Assembly: GCA_039090855.1 (NCBI GenBank)
Contig: CM076997.1
Span: forward strand, 166,128,709-166,192,708
Length of the DNA stretch: 64,000 bases
Direction: 5' to 3'
DNA from: Macrothele yani
Lineage: Eukaryota; Arthropoda; Arachnida; Araneae; Macrothelidae
Shown here: positions 24,125-35,536 of the stretch, in pieces
How positions within the stretch are numbered: position 1 is the first letter of the stretch
How the letters are laid out: every line of letters begins with the position of its first letter
Made by a program: the position numbers and the translations under genes
The notes under the pieces: model-generated
Told to the model about the DNA's origin: nothing
The model's database searches: none
Seen by the model: the letters and a program-made list of their open reading frames with translations, nothing else

Positions 24125-25343
24125 CAGAGTCGAGTCACATTATTGTAACAACCAACTGATATCCAGAATAACCGCCGCGTGCAGCGCGGACAACAGCTAG
24201 ACAGCCTGGGAGTGACTCAATAAAGTGCTGGAAGGTGTTCAGAGGTATGTGGATCTATGCACACTGCAGTGCATCTGACAGCTTCTGGAGAGTGCGTGGT
24301 GGAGGATCCATTGAGCGAACAACACGATCGAGGCGGTCCCACAGATGCTCAATTGGATTTAAGGCTGGGGAATTAGGAGTCCAAGGAAGTACTCCGAAAT
24401 CTTCATCGTGCTCTTCCAACCAATCTCGGACATTTCTAGTTGTGTGACCTTCGCATTGCCGTGCTGGAAGATTCATTCCGTTCCAGGAAAGACAATCAGC
24501 ATGTATGAGTGTACGTGGTCTGCAAGGATGGATTCATAACGCTTTCGGTCCATAGAGCTTTCCTCGGGTATTAGTGGACATAGGGAATGCCACGAAAGCA
24601 TTCCCCAGACCATAACGCTGCCCTCCACCTGCATGTGTTATTCCGGCAATGGTTGAAGAGTGTTTGTTCTCAGATGTTTCTCGCCTTATACGCCAACGCC
24701 CATCCGTTCGATGAAGCCGAAAACGTGACTCATTGAAGAAAGCAATCTTTTACCAATCAGCGGAGGTCGAATTCCGATACTGCCCTGAAAATGTAAGCCT
24801 TTTCTGCCGATGCACTTTGTTAGCACCGGTGCAGTGATCATTCGTCTGCATCGGAGCCCTATACGCAGCAGGGTGCGCTGAACTGTGGTTTTAGACACAC
24901 TTCAGGTAGCCCCCTAGTTCAATCGGCCGGCGAGTTGCTCCATTGTAACATGTCGATCGGTCCTCACGCACTTTCGAAGCCGACGTTCACCTCTCACATC
25001 AATGGCACGTGGTGCTCTGCAGTTTCCACGTCGCTTATTCGCAATGGTGTCATTTTTCCAATCACGATACACTTTAAACACAGCAGCATGCGAACAGTTC
25101 ACAAACTGCGCTGTTTCAGAAATACTGCCACCCGTGGCCCGACAGCCGATAATTTTCCCTTTTTGAAAATATGATAAATTGCATCGGTTATCCATGACTG
25201 CAACGACTGATATGTTTCCAGAATGCCTACAGCACACCTTATACACTATACCCTACGAAGCAGCTCACGACAAGCGTTTTCTTTCATTGGCTACGCGCTG
25301 TTGACGTGAAAAGTAGGAGGTGGTCACGCTAATGTGACTCGGC

Positions 25344-25347
<4 letters not shown>
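24125..25347 (-). mobile_element. Tc1-like element, family A copy 2
   Basis: The left terminal repeat is CAGAGTCGAGTCACATTATT, after a TA at 24123. The right one, read inward, is CACAGCCGAGTCACATTAGC. The body aligns along its length with the copy at 10461-11690. Its right end abuts a TA microsatellite and then a truncated RTE LINE. Confidence 0.88.
24255..25195 (-). pseudogene. Broken Tc1-like transposase (family A copy 2)
   Basis: The start at 25195 gives MDNRCNLSYFQKGKIIGCR, then SISETAQFVNCSHAAVFKVY and ERRLRKCVRTDRHVTMEQLA, the two helix-turn-helix units. A second block (24898-24686) has MSKTTVQRTLLRIGLRCRR. The last block (24476-24255) has VRDWLEEHDEDFGVLPWTPN and then LNPIEHLWDRLDR, where the catalytic Glu of DD34E is kept. 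The second catalytic Asp appears lost: FQHDNA has become FQHGNA. Frameshifts separate the blocks. Confidence 0.85.

Positions 25348-25349
<2 letters not shown>

Positions 25350-25394
<45 letters not shown>
25350..25394. repeat. TA microsatellite between a Tc1 and a LINE
   Basis: An essentially pure TA run of about 44 bases. It separates the family A Tc1 right end from the 5' truncation point of the RTE copy. It is also why a long open frame appears to start upstream of the real LINE homology. Confidence 0.9.
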
Positions 25395-25396
<2 letters not shown>

Positions 25397-27564
25397 AAGA
25401 CTGCAGTGTGCTAAACAAGTTCAACACAGGTAGTGACCATAGATTGGTGAGATGTAAGATGCACCTCAACACTAAACTTGAACGTGGCAAGCTCATAAGA
25501 CAAACAAAATCTATTGACATAACCAACCTTAAAAAACACCATAATACCTTCAAGTTAGAACTGAAGAACAGGTTCTCTGCTTTAGAAGGCCTAACATCGG
25601 AAGAAGTGGACATCTCTGAAGTTAACAGAAAAGTAACCAAAGCTCTTATGGAAACAGCAACAAAATTAGCTGGGTCTAAGAACAAGTTGCATGTGAACAA
25701 ATTATCAGGAAAAACCAAAATGTTGATGCAAAAAAGAAGAGAGATGAGGACAACTAAAGAAGATGTGACTTCCAAAGTGGAATATATAGAGCTATGCAAG
25801 ACAGTAAGAAAAAGTATCATTGAAGACGTAAGGAAATTCAACTGTGAACTAGTGAGGAAAGCAATTGAAAGCAACCAAAGCCTAAAGATAGCAAAGGGAC
25901 ATCTCAGTAAGGGAAGAAAACAGATTATGGCACTGAGAAAAGAAGATGGTTCTGTAACAAGAAATAGAGGCGAAATTTTGACAAGAGTGAAAGATTTCTA
26001 CTCCAAATTATATGAAAGGGATGATATATGCACTCCAGACATCATGAAAGATACCAGTACCAGAGTTCCTCCAGTCCTTCCAGCAGAAGTTGCACATGCA
26101 ATCAAGAACATGAAGCGAGGAAAAGCTCCAGGAGAAGATGGAATTACTGTAGACATCATACAAGAAGCAAGTGGAGAAATCGAAACAGTACTCGCCCAAA
26201 TTTTCACTCGATGCCTTAATGAAGGAAAGATTCCTGAGGATTGGAACACCGCTACAATGATCCTGCTACATAAGAAAGGTGACATTGAGGATCTCGGAAA
26301 CTACAGACCTATCAGCCTCCTATCAGTAGTTTATAAAATCTTCACTAAAGTTCTTTCACACCGCTTGAAGGTAGCACTGGACATGGCTCAACCGAGAGAA
26401 CAAGCTGGATTCAGGAGTGGCTACAGCACAATAGATCATATCCACGTGCTGAGAGAACTAATTGAAAGAGCGAGGGAATATGAACTTCCATTGTGCATGG
26501 CTTTTATCGATTATGAAAAAGCCTTTGATTCGGTGAAACCATCAGCAGTTACAATGGCTCTGAAAACCTGCGGTATTGAAGATGCATACATTAATATTAT
26601 TAATAACATCTATGAAAATGCAAGTGCAAAGATTAGGCTGTTTGAAAATACAACACACGTAAAAATTGGAAAGGGAGTGAGACAAGGTGACACCATATCT
26701 CCGAAGCTCTTTAATGCCACATTGGAGGGTGTTTTTCAGTCGCTGAGCTGGGAAAACAAGGGGATAAAGATTAATGGAGATTATCTAACCCACCTTCGTT
26801 TTGCTGATGACGTAGTCATTTTTGCAACTACCTCATCAGAGCTGCAGAGTATGATCCAGGAACTTGCTGACAAGAGTAAAGAAGTGGGATTAAAAATGAA
26901 CTTTCAGAAGACAAAAGTGATGTTCAATGCTTTTACAAGAAATGAAGATTTATCGATTGATGGAGAAAAGCTGGAGATAACAGACACGTACGTTTATCTT
27001 GGACAGCAGATATCAAGTGAGGGTCACATTGATGAAGAAATTAATCGGCGTACAAAACTTGCCTGGAGAGCTTTTGGAAGAAACAGCATAATTTTCAAGA
27101 GCAATATGCCATTATGTCTTAAAAGAAAAGTGTTTGATCAATGCATCCTTCCAGTGCTTACGTATGGTGCAGAGACGTGGACCTTAACTAAAAGAGACAT
27201 ACAAAGGCTGCAGACAACTCAAAGAAGCATGGAGAGGTGCATGCTTGGTGTAACCAGGAGAGATAAGAAGAGGAACTCGTGGATCCGAAAAATGACAAGA
27301 GTGGAAGACATCATGATCAAAGTTAAATCACTGAAATGGCAATGGGCTGGACATACTGCCAGAAGGACAGATCATCGATGGACAGCCGAAATTTTAGATT
27401 GGATTCCAAGGGACAGGAAAAGACCCAGAAGAAGACCACATAGGAGATGGGTGGATGAAATTCGAAAGTATGCAGGGGTGACATGGAGGAGACTGGCACA
27501 AGACAGACCGTTGTGGAGGAAACTTGGGGAGACCTTCGTCCAGCAGTGGATTGATAATGGTTGA
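25393..27564 (+). CDS. RTE-type reverse transcriptase, 5'-truncated but otherwise open
   Basis: This encodes the reverse transcriptase of an RTE/BovB-clade LINE, which copies its RNA into DNA at a nick made by its own endonuclease. The sequence starts inside the end of the endonuclease, IEDCSVLNKFNTGSDHRLVR, where SDH is the last catalytic motif. The RT blocks are complete and unbroken: NYRPISLLSVVYKIFTKVLS, REQAGFRSGYS, CMAFIDYEKAFDSV, GVRQGDTISPKLFNATLEG and LRFADDVVIFA, with the FADD active site. The C-terminus includes AETWTLTKRDIQRLQ and GRRMGxR-like basic segments, ending FVQQWIDNG. The upstream M and IYIY repeats are microsatellite read-through, not protein. No stop interrupts about 720 codons, suggesting a young insertion. 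Lacking a complete endonuclease and a promoter, it is dead as an autonomous element. Confidence 0.85.
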
Positions 27565-27600
27565 CAATGATGATGATGATGATGATATATATATTATATA
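25395..27600 (+). mobile_element. RTE/BovB-type LINE, 5'-truncated copy
   Basis: Homology with the downstream copy begins at ATTGAAGACTGCAGTGTGCT and runs to the end, so 5' truncation removed most of the endonuclease. The 3' end is a GATGATGAT microsatellite followed by ATATATATTATATATTT, the usual short-repeat tail of RTE-type LINEs. By eye it is roughly 97 percent identical to the next copy. Confidence 0.9.
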
Positions 27601-27603
27601 TTT

Positions 27604-30600
27604 GGGATGTAAGGTCAGGTGATGCGTAACATCACAGCCTCTCCTTGACAAATGTCAACCCCGCCTTCTCGTGGTGCATCCTGTTCCCACTAAAGGGGCT
27701 CTGACGACCGCCAATAGCGGTATAACTATACCATCGGGATCAGAGGAAATGCTATCCCACACTCACCAACCCGCTTGGCCAGCGTGGTGAGTTATGGCCA
27801 AACACCTCCAAAATGACTCTACAACTTAAATCTTGGCCCTCAGTCTCCGGCAGCTGGAATGTACCTGGCCAAGGCAGCGGCCAGTGCGACATGAAGGCAG
27901 AGGGTGCTAAGAATCCCCGGAAAACCGGACTAGGCTGCCATTTGATGCTGACCTTGGCTACCTATAACGGACGCTCCCTATCTTCTGATTCAAGGCTTCT
28001 TGAATTGGAAGAGGAACTACAAAGGATCAAGTGGGACATTGTTGGGCTAAGTGAGGTAAGGAGAAAAGGAGAAGATCTCATTGAACTGAAAAGTGGACAT
28101 CTCTTCTATTATCGTGGGACAGATACTGGCAGAACTAGTGGTGTTGGATTTATAATAAACAAGAAACTGAAGGATAAAGTGATAGAAGTTGAAAGTTCCT
28201 CTGACAGAGCTGCACGACTCGTTATCCAACTCTCGAGAAGATACCAGGCTCAGATTATTCAAACTTATGCACCCACCACAAGTCATCCTGAAGAAGAAAT
28301 TGAAGAATTTTATGAGGAAATTCGTCATCTAAATAATAAAGGTAAGCAGCACTTGAAGATAATTATGGGAGATTTCAATGCAAAAATAAGGCAACGACAA
28401 CAGAATGAAACTTCAGTAGGTAAATTCGGTCACGGCAACAGAAACCAGCGTGGAAATACTCTCGTTGAGTTTGCAGAGGCAGAAGGATTTTTCATCTTGA
28501 ACTCCTTTTTCAAGAACAAGCCACACAGGAAATGGACATGGAGACATCCAATTGGGACGACAAGTGAAATTGATTTTATTATGTGTAACAAAAAATTCGT
28601 CATCGAAGACTGCAGTGTGCTGAACAAGTTCAACACAGGTAGTGACCATAGATTGGTGAGATGTAAGATGCACCTCAACACTAAACTGGAACGTGGCAAG
28701 CTCATAAGACAAACAAAATGTATTGACATAACCAACCTTAAAAAACACCATAATACTTTCAAGTTGGAACTGAAGAACAGATTCTCTGCTTTAGAAGGCC
28801 TAACATCGGAAGAAGTGGATATTTCGGAAGTTAACAGAAAAGTAACCAAAGCTCTTATGGAAACAGCAACAAAATTAGCTGGGTCTAAGAACAAGTTGCA
28901 TGTGAACAAATTATCAGGAAAAACCAAAATGTTGATGCAAAAAAGAAGAGAGTTGAGGACAACTAAAGAAGATGTGACTTCCAAAGGGGTATATATAGAG
29001 CTATGCAAGACAACACGAAAAAGTATCACTGAAGACGTAAGGAAATTCAACTGTGAGCTAGTGAGGAAAGCAATTGAAAACAACCAAAGCCTTAAGATAG
29101 CAAAGGGACATCTCAGTAAGGGAAGAAAACAGATTATGGCTCTGAGAAAAGAAGATGGTTCTATAACAAGAAATAGAGGCGAAATTTTGACAAGAGTGAA
29201 AGATTTCTACTCCAAATTATATGAAAGGGATGATACATGTACTCCAGACATCATGAAAGGTACCAGAGTTCTTCCAGTCCTCCCAGCAGAAGTTGCTCAT
29301 GCAATCAAGAACATGAAGCGGGGGAAAGCTCCAGGAGAAGATGGAATTACTATAGACATCATACAAGAAGCAAGTGGAGAAATTGAAACAGTACTCGCCC
29401 AAATTTTCACTCGATGCCTTAATGAAAGGAAGATTCCTGAGGATTGGAACAATGCTACAATGATCCTGCTACATAAAAAAGGTGACATTGAGGATCTCAG
29501 GAACTACAGACCTATCAGCCTCCTATCAGTGGTTTATAAAATCTTCACTAAAGTTCTTTCACACCGCTTGAAGGTAACACTGGACATGGCTCAACCGAGA
29601 GAACAAGCTGGATTCAGGAGTGGCTACAGCGCAATAGATCATATCCACGTACTGAGAGAACTAATTGAAAAAGCGAGGGAATATGAACTTCCATTGTGCA
29701 TGGCTTTTATCGATTATGAAAAAGCCTTTGATTCGGTGAAACCATCAGCAGTTACCACGGCTCTGAAATCCTGCGGTATTGAAGATGCGTACATTAATAT
29801 TATTAATAACATCTATGAAAATGCAAGTGCAAAGATTCGGCTGTTTGAAAATACAACACACATAAAAATTGGAAAGGGAGTGAGACAAGGTGATACCATA
29901 TCTCCGAAGCTCTTTAATGCCACATTGGAAAATGTCTTTTAATCACTGAACTGGGAAAACAAAGGGATAAAGATTAATGGAGATTATCTAACCCACCTTC
30001 GTTTTGCTGATGACATAGTCATTTTTGCAACTACCCCATCAGAGCTGCAGAGTATGATCCAGGAACTTGCTGACAAGAGTAAAGAAGTGGGATTAAAAAT
30101 GAACTTTCAGAAGACAAAAGTGATGTTCAATGCTTTTACAAGAAATGAAGATTTATCGATTGATGGAGAAAAACTGGAGATAACAGATACGTACGTTTAT
30201 CTTGGACAGCAGATATCAAGTGAGGGCCACATTGATGAAGAAATTAAGCGGCGTACAAAACTTGCCTGGAGAGCTTTTGGAAGAAACAGCATAATTTTCA
30301 AGAGCAATATGCCATTATGTCTTAAAAGAAAAGTGTTTGATCAATGCATCCTTCCAGTGCTTACGTATGGTGCAGAGACGTGGACCTTAACTAAAAGAGA
30401 CATACAGAGGCTGCAGACAACTCAAAGAAGCATGGAGAGGTGCATACTTGGTGTAACCAGGAGAGATAAGAAGAGGAACTCGTGGATCCGAAAAATGACG
30501 AGAGTGGAAGACATCATGATCAGAGTTAGATCCCTGAAATGGCAATGGGCTGGACATACTGCCAGAAGGACAGACCATAGATGGACAGCCGAAATTTTAG

Positions 30601-30800
30601 ATTGGATTCCAAGGGACAGGAAAAGACCCAGAAAAAGACCACATGGGAGATGGGTGGATGAAATTCGTAAATATGCGGGAGTGACATTAAGGAGACTGGC
30701 ACAAGACAGACCGTTGTGGAGGAAACTTGGGAGATCTTCATCCAGCAGTGGATTGATAATGGTTGACAATGATGATGATGATGATATATATATTTGAAAT
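27604..30800 (+). mobile_element. RTE/BovB-type LINE, nearly full length
   Basis: The element opens with a GC-richer 5' untranslated region (27604-27812) containing CCCGCCTTCTCGTGGTGCAT and CGCCAATAGCGGTATAACTA. It then has one long ORF and a GATGATGATGATGAT tail. Probable target duplication is TATATTT on both sides: ATTATATATTTGGG on the left and GATATATATATTTGAAA on the right. It lies directly downstream of the truncated copy in the same orientation. Confidence 0.9.
27813..30761 (+). pseudogene. RTE ORF: AP-like endonuclease plus reverse transcriptase, one nonsense codon
   Basis: The frame starts MTLQLKSWPSVSGSW. The endonuclease occupies roughly residues 45-285, with LATYNGRSLSS, DIVGLSEVRRKGE (catalytic Glu), QTYAPTTSHPEEE, IIMGDFNAKI, RKWTWRHPIGTTSEIDF and TGSDHRLV. 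The RT occupies about residues 520-760, with NYRPISLLSVVYK, MAFIDYEKAFDSV, GVRQGDTISPKLFNA and FADDIVIFA. All catalytic residues I can recognise are present. A TAA at 29940-29942 replaces the CAG seen in the upstream copy and cuts the ORF after residue 709, just before FADD. The same frame then stays open to 30797. A missing G near 30731 shifts the last residues, so the normal QQWIDNG end becomes SSSSSGLIM. It is otherwise intact. Confidence 0.9.
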
Positions 30801-32525
30801 TGTAATTGATAATTTCTCCGATCCTATCAGAACGGTTTGTCTAGCAAAAGTTATCTCAATTACATCGTGCCAGTAATCTTTCAACAAGAAGAATAAATTT
30901 TGGTGCATCAGCATCCTTAGGAAGTATATATTTTATAGCTTTTCCAATGTGCTTTGAAAGAAACGGTACAGCATAACCTACCAGTGTAGTCTTTCGGCTC
31001 TTTTAACGTATCTATGTGATAAACTGGCTTTTGTATTTTAATATGAGTTTAACGCTTATATGTGTTACACTTACACGAAATGCCAATTGTGACTTTTTGC
31101 TGCCCTTTTCTAAACACTTTTCAAACCGAGAAGCATCTAATTAATCATAGCATCTTTTTTATTTTTGTAGCAATATTCAACATGCATGGTTAAACGCTAA
31201 CTTGATCGTTTGTGGAATGTCAGCAAATATATTTGCTTATCTGTTTTTGTCGAAAGGGTTTCTAAAGCAGGAACTCTTAAGAGATATCCTTCCAATATTT
31301 CTTATTTTTGAGAACTCCTTCCATTATTTCTCGTTTATAGCTCTCAGATCTGAAGGAAGAGAATGTGTAAGAAACATGATATTTTCTCAGACACAAATTA
31401 ATTTGATATTTACTTCTTTGAGACTGTAACTAAAATGTCAAAATCTTTCGTAAATATTCGTTGATTACAGGAGCCGTAAGTCCTGTTTAAATGCTTATCA
31501 ACATATGAAAACTCTCCTATAACTCCATCTGCTTCAATGTTAGAGCACATGTTGACAAACCAGGAAGCGCGATATGCGCTTTATTACTTGGGTAGCGATA
31601 TACTCACCTGGAAACCGTTCTATATGTTGTGGCAACTGCAATATGAGTATAATTTGAAATTATTAAATTTTGGCTGAACAAAAGCGTTACCTGTACTGCA
31701 TTTTTTTTCTCTGTCTCTTTTCTCATTTTTCCTTAATCTGCGCATTCTAGCAATACGTCTTGCATTTTACTTTTTTTTTCAGAAATTTCACGTATAAAGT
31801 TAGATGATGCTTTTTAAAATTCAAAGAAAATATTTTTTTCTGAAGCATTTCATTTTCCTTCTCTAAAATGTCATTTTATTTTCTTCCGATTTTCCATACG
31901 TAATGTTTTAAAAATTTTTTACATCAGCGTCTCAGTTGCATTCGAATTTCGCACCTCCATTAACAGAGCTGTCTGCCCTTATCGAAATGAAAACAACATC
32001 ACTTCTTTTTCTTTTTATCAACCCTTACCAAATTGAAATTTATATTAAAGTTTCATGTCAAGAAATATGCCATAGAATTCTGCGGAAAGGCACACCGATT
32101 CCGTAAATGACGTTCATTGCCTTCCTAAGAATAATGGTCCAAGAAAATAACCTAATTAATTTCTTCGAAATTGCCAGCGACTTAAATGTCGTATGCAAAA
32201 CTTCATTTTTCTGTAACTTTGGTAATGAATGCACCTCTTTCTGGTTGTTCAATAATTATTTGGACCCGTGTCTATGGCTTATGTAAGAGATATGTTCGAC
32301 GTTTAACATAAATTCAGAACAAAAAACAAAAATCATTTCATTTATAAGCCAAAGTCATATAGTACATTTTGCTATAAAAATGGAGCTAAAATTCTATGAT
32401 GCAAAGCACAGTAATTGAGAACTTCAGAAGGAGAACAAGAGCAGTCAGAGATAAGAAGAACGCTCGAGGACTGTGACGTCACAAATAAGAGTCCAGGACA
32501 GTGTCTAGCGAATGTCCGGGATAAG
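30801..32525. other. Unassigned AT-rich sequence
   Basis: No gene or element seen in 1.7 kb. Open frames are short and low-complexity. Confidence 0.3.
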
Positions 32526-32734
32526 TACAGGGTGGTTCAAAAGTCCCTGAACTCTATACTTTAAAGCGTATTTGCTATAAAACCATAAAAGATATCCGAG
32601 TATTGCTGCTTCTGGCTGCTGTGTGTGACATTGGGGAACGAGATGCGCCACGTAATAGCACCACGTGACACTACGCTTACGCGGGCGCTGGCAATCAATA
32701 ACGTTCAGTGAGCCCTGAGCCTCAAGCAAGAGCA

Positions 32735-33849
32735 GATAGTCGCTTTGTTAGAAGTTTACTTTGCAGAAAAATCATACCAACGTTGCATCCAGCTCTTTGA
32801 AAGGAAGTTTTCCTGATGCACCTATACCAGGGAAATCAACTGTGTATGACCGTGTGAACCTGTTTCGCGACACAGGCAGTGTTCAGGATAAGCCTAAAAC
32901 CGGCCGGCCGTCCGTGCTGACGACCACGTTTCTGGAGAACATTCCCGTTTCCCTGCAGCGCTGTCTTCGGAATTCTCTTCGGCGGCTGTCTCAAGAGTTA
33001 GGGTCATCGTATTAAGCCTGCCAAATGGCTACTAAACATATAAAGCTACGTCTGTACAGAATTGGGGTAGTGCAAGAGCTACGTCCTTACAGAATTGGGG
33101 TAGTGCAAGCGCCACGTCTGTACAGAATTGGGGTAGTGCAAGAGCTACGTCCGTACAGAATTGGGGTAGTGCAAGAGCTACGTCGTTTGGACTCGGAAAA
33201 TTGCATTGCCTAGTGTCAATGGTTTAAGAGTTTCACGCGCAACAATATCACTAAACAGATTTACAACAATTTTTTCAGTGACGAGGCATGATTTCATTTG
33301 AATGTATATGTCAACAGCCAAAACACTCGCATAAGGGGTGCGAAGAATCCACACGCATTGCATTAGGTTGTACTTCACTGTCAGAAAGTTGAAGTGTGGT
33401 GCGCCATGTCTAGACGACGAATTGTAGGCACATTTGTTTTCGACACTACTGTAAATTCGGCTGTGTATGCATACACCATCCATCAATTTGTACCGATGCT
33501 GAAAGAACACAAACGTTACTGTTAGTTTCAACAAGATGGAGCAACGTGCCACACATCAAACGACACAATGGAGATGCTCCGTGAGTTCTTCCACGATCGA
33601 TTAATCTCGGAAAAGCTTTGGCCACCCCACTCACCAGACTTGAGTCCTCAAGACTTTTATTTGTTGGGCTATCTAAAAGACACAGTTTACCACAACAACC
33701 CTAAGACGGTACAGGACCTGTGGAACAAAATCATTACAGCTGTGAGGGACATACCAGCCGACACGCTGAAAAGAGTGTCGGCCAACATGTGTTGTCGGGT
33801 GTATTTGTGTCTTCAACAGAATAGTGGACAATTCCACCATTTATTGTAA
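32735..33849 (+). pseudogene. Broken DDxD transposase with DUF4817-like N-terminus
   Basis: The N-terminus reads IVALLEVYFAEKSYQRCIQL, then FERKF, then IPGKSTVYDRVNLFRDTGSV. This is the helix-turn-helix pattern called DUF4817 in arthropod mariner relatives. It continues DKPKTGRPSVLT and LRRLSQELGSS. Then comes TKHIKLRLYRIGVVQELR, expanded by an internal 33-bp tandem repeat. The first catalytic Asp region is not recognisable. The C-terminal part has FQQDGATCHTS (second Asp), PHSPDLSPQDFYLLGYLKD (third Asp) and ADTLKRVSANMC. I count 38 residues between the second and third Asp. Frameshifts and stops near 32815, 33013 and 33520 kill it. Confidence 0.8.
33044..33185 (+). repeat. 33-bp tandem repeat inside a transposase gene, four and a bit units
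   Basis: Units begin AGCTACGTCTGTACAGAATT at 33044, 33077, 33110, 33143 and, partially, 33176. The length is a multiple of three, so the frame is kept and each unit encodes an 11-residue LRxYRIGVVQE. Units differ at only a few positions. Confidence 0.9.
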
Positions 33850-33973
33850 AGTGGTTTTCATTATCTGTAAGTATGATTGTCAATATAACAGTATGTAAAA
33901 ATAGTTATACATCACTGTATTCGTAGTAGAAATATTTGAATTCAGAGTTCGGGGACTTTTGAATCACGCTGTA

Positions 33974-35271
33974 TAACCTTGGACATTATTAACTTAGCGT
34001 GGTAACAAAGCGCGCTTTAAATAACCGTAAGTACCTGCTTGTTTTAGGAACAAGAACAGATCATTACTTACGAGGATTTTTTTTCATTAACTTAAACATT
34101 GCAAATGATAGGTGATGTCTTGTAATAGCACAATACGTAATTTAGCCAATTGCGGAGAACTGACTTAATAAAAAAAGACGGCAAATTATCCTTAATAAAA
34201 TTCTTGCGATTACAGTTACTCATCTATCAATGCATACATATCAATTTCAAACTGTTCAGTATTGCTCGAAATCTGTTTCCTATTCACTCAATTTATAGCG
34301 GGACAGAATCACCGAGGTGTACCTATCCGTCATAAAGTACCACGAGGCAGAATTTAAAATGCAAGAACTGTATTTTTTTATCTTTAAGGTGCAAGAAAAG
34401 GACGAGAAAGTGTCATATGGGAACTTTTCTTTATTATAACATATCGAAAACATCACATGATAAAAAATGCTCAGATGATGCACATTAGGTTCCGCCTTGT
34501 AGGAACAGTAAAACACATTTTAAGGCGTCACAGTGCACGAATCCATTTTCAGATTCTTCACGTTGGCTTCGCCTTCTTTTGAAACAGTTTGTGATGTATT
34601 GATCTTTGGGGAGTTTCGGGGTGTTTTGGTGGGATTCACTTATCTGGAAACGTGTCAAAGATGGATGACCTGTGCCACCACCGTGGTCAGCCTTGCGTGG
34701 TTTTTCACCGGAGAGAACACAACGCTATCCAAGCAGCTAAAAGATAATAAACAAACTTTCAAAAACTTTCAGCACAGCTCGTATTGAAGAATTTTTCAGT
34801 TTCCCTTTTCAGAGCGCTCAAGTACACGTAGTTTATTAAGTTCCAAACTAGTTTTCTTTAAGTCTTACAAGAAAACTTTAAAGAAAAGGTATAATGGATA
34901 CATATTGGAGTTCTTCGTAAGCTGTGCGTCGCATTTTACCTTTCGAATGAAATCAGAATGCACTTCGTGCGATCGTTTTCAGAGTTAGTTGTACAACCGA
35001 AAATAGAGGAAAAGTGTGAAACTGAAATTACTATAAACCGCGTTAAAAGAAAAAATTGTGCAGGAATAAGTTTTAATGATTTATAAAATCATTTTTTCTA
35101 CCTCCATTTATTTTTCGCCTAATAATAAAAATTATTTTTATTTAAATTGATCATTAACGTTTCATAACAGAACACCAGAATACCAAGACTGTTCTTTGTA
35201 GGAAGTACAATAGTATATTATGGAAAAAAAGTAAATGGATTAATAAAATTATAAAGGAAAACGAAGTGAAA
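33974..35271. other. Unassigned AT-rich sequence
   Basis: No supported gene or repeat between two DNA transposons. Confidence 0.3.
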
Positions 35272-35313
35272 TACACTGAGTGGCCACTTTATTATGACCA
35301 CCTGCTCAGTATT

Positions 35314-35534
35314 TTTTTTTTTTTTGATTGGAGGTTTAACGATCACCGTGAGCAACTCAATGGGCTATAAGCAGTCGCCCGTCCCTAATTTAGGGTCACT
35401 GGTTCCAGGGAAGGGAGAGAGCCAGTGCCGTAAGACAAACACAACATCCATGCCTCACCGGGATTCGAACCCGGACCCCTTACGGACGAATGATCAGAGG
35501 CCAACGCCTTAGACCACTGCGCCACCGGGGCGGC
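35314..35534 (-). repeat. tRNA-derived SINE (family 1) inserted in a Tc1 element
   Basis: This is the best-preserved copy. It starts with a T run, then GATTGGAGGTTTAACGATCA, the body complement GGTCACTGGTTCCAGGGAAG, the B-box complement GGGATTCGAACCCGGACCCC and the A-box complement AGACCACTGCGCCACCGGGG. The target duplication GCTCAGTATT is present at 35304-35313 and 35535-35544. This proves retrotransposition into the Tc1 after that element landed. Confidence 0.95.
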
Positions 35535-35536
35535 GC

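Larger units (their letters stand above)
32528..33971 (+). mobile_element. IS630-Tc1-mariner element with 29-bp TIRs
   Basis: The left end CAGGGTGGTTCAAAAGTCCC and the right end, read inward, CAGCGTGATTCAAAAGTCCC form good terminal inverted repeats of about 29 bases that continue into (T/C)GAACTCT. TA duplications flank both sides at 32526-32527 and 33972-33973. The 1,444-bp body holds one broken transposase on the plus strand. Confidence 0.9.

Noticed and set aside
25345..25392. Apparent N-terminal M-plus-IYIY extension of the 739-codon reverse transcriptase frame
   Set aside because: It is translation of the Tc1 end and the TA microsatellite; homology with the sister LINE starts only at IEDCSVLNKF.
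28430..29083. 217-codon minus-strand open frame (and a similar 181-codon one at 25329-25874)
   Set aside because: Both are antisense shadows of the RTE ORF, have hydrophobic shadow composition and recur wherever the LINE does.
35440..35534. tRNA gene on the minus strand
   Set aside because: It is the head of a SINE with a target duplication; many copies with the same non-tRNA tail exist in this window.
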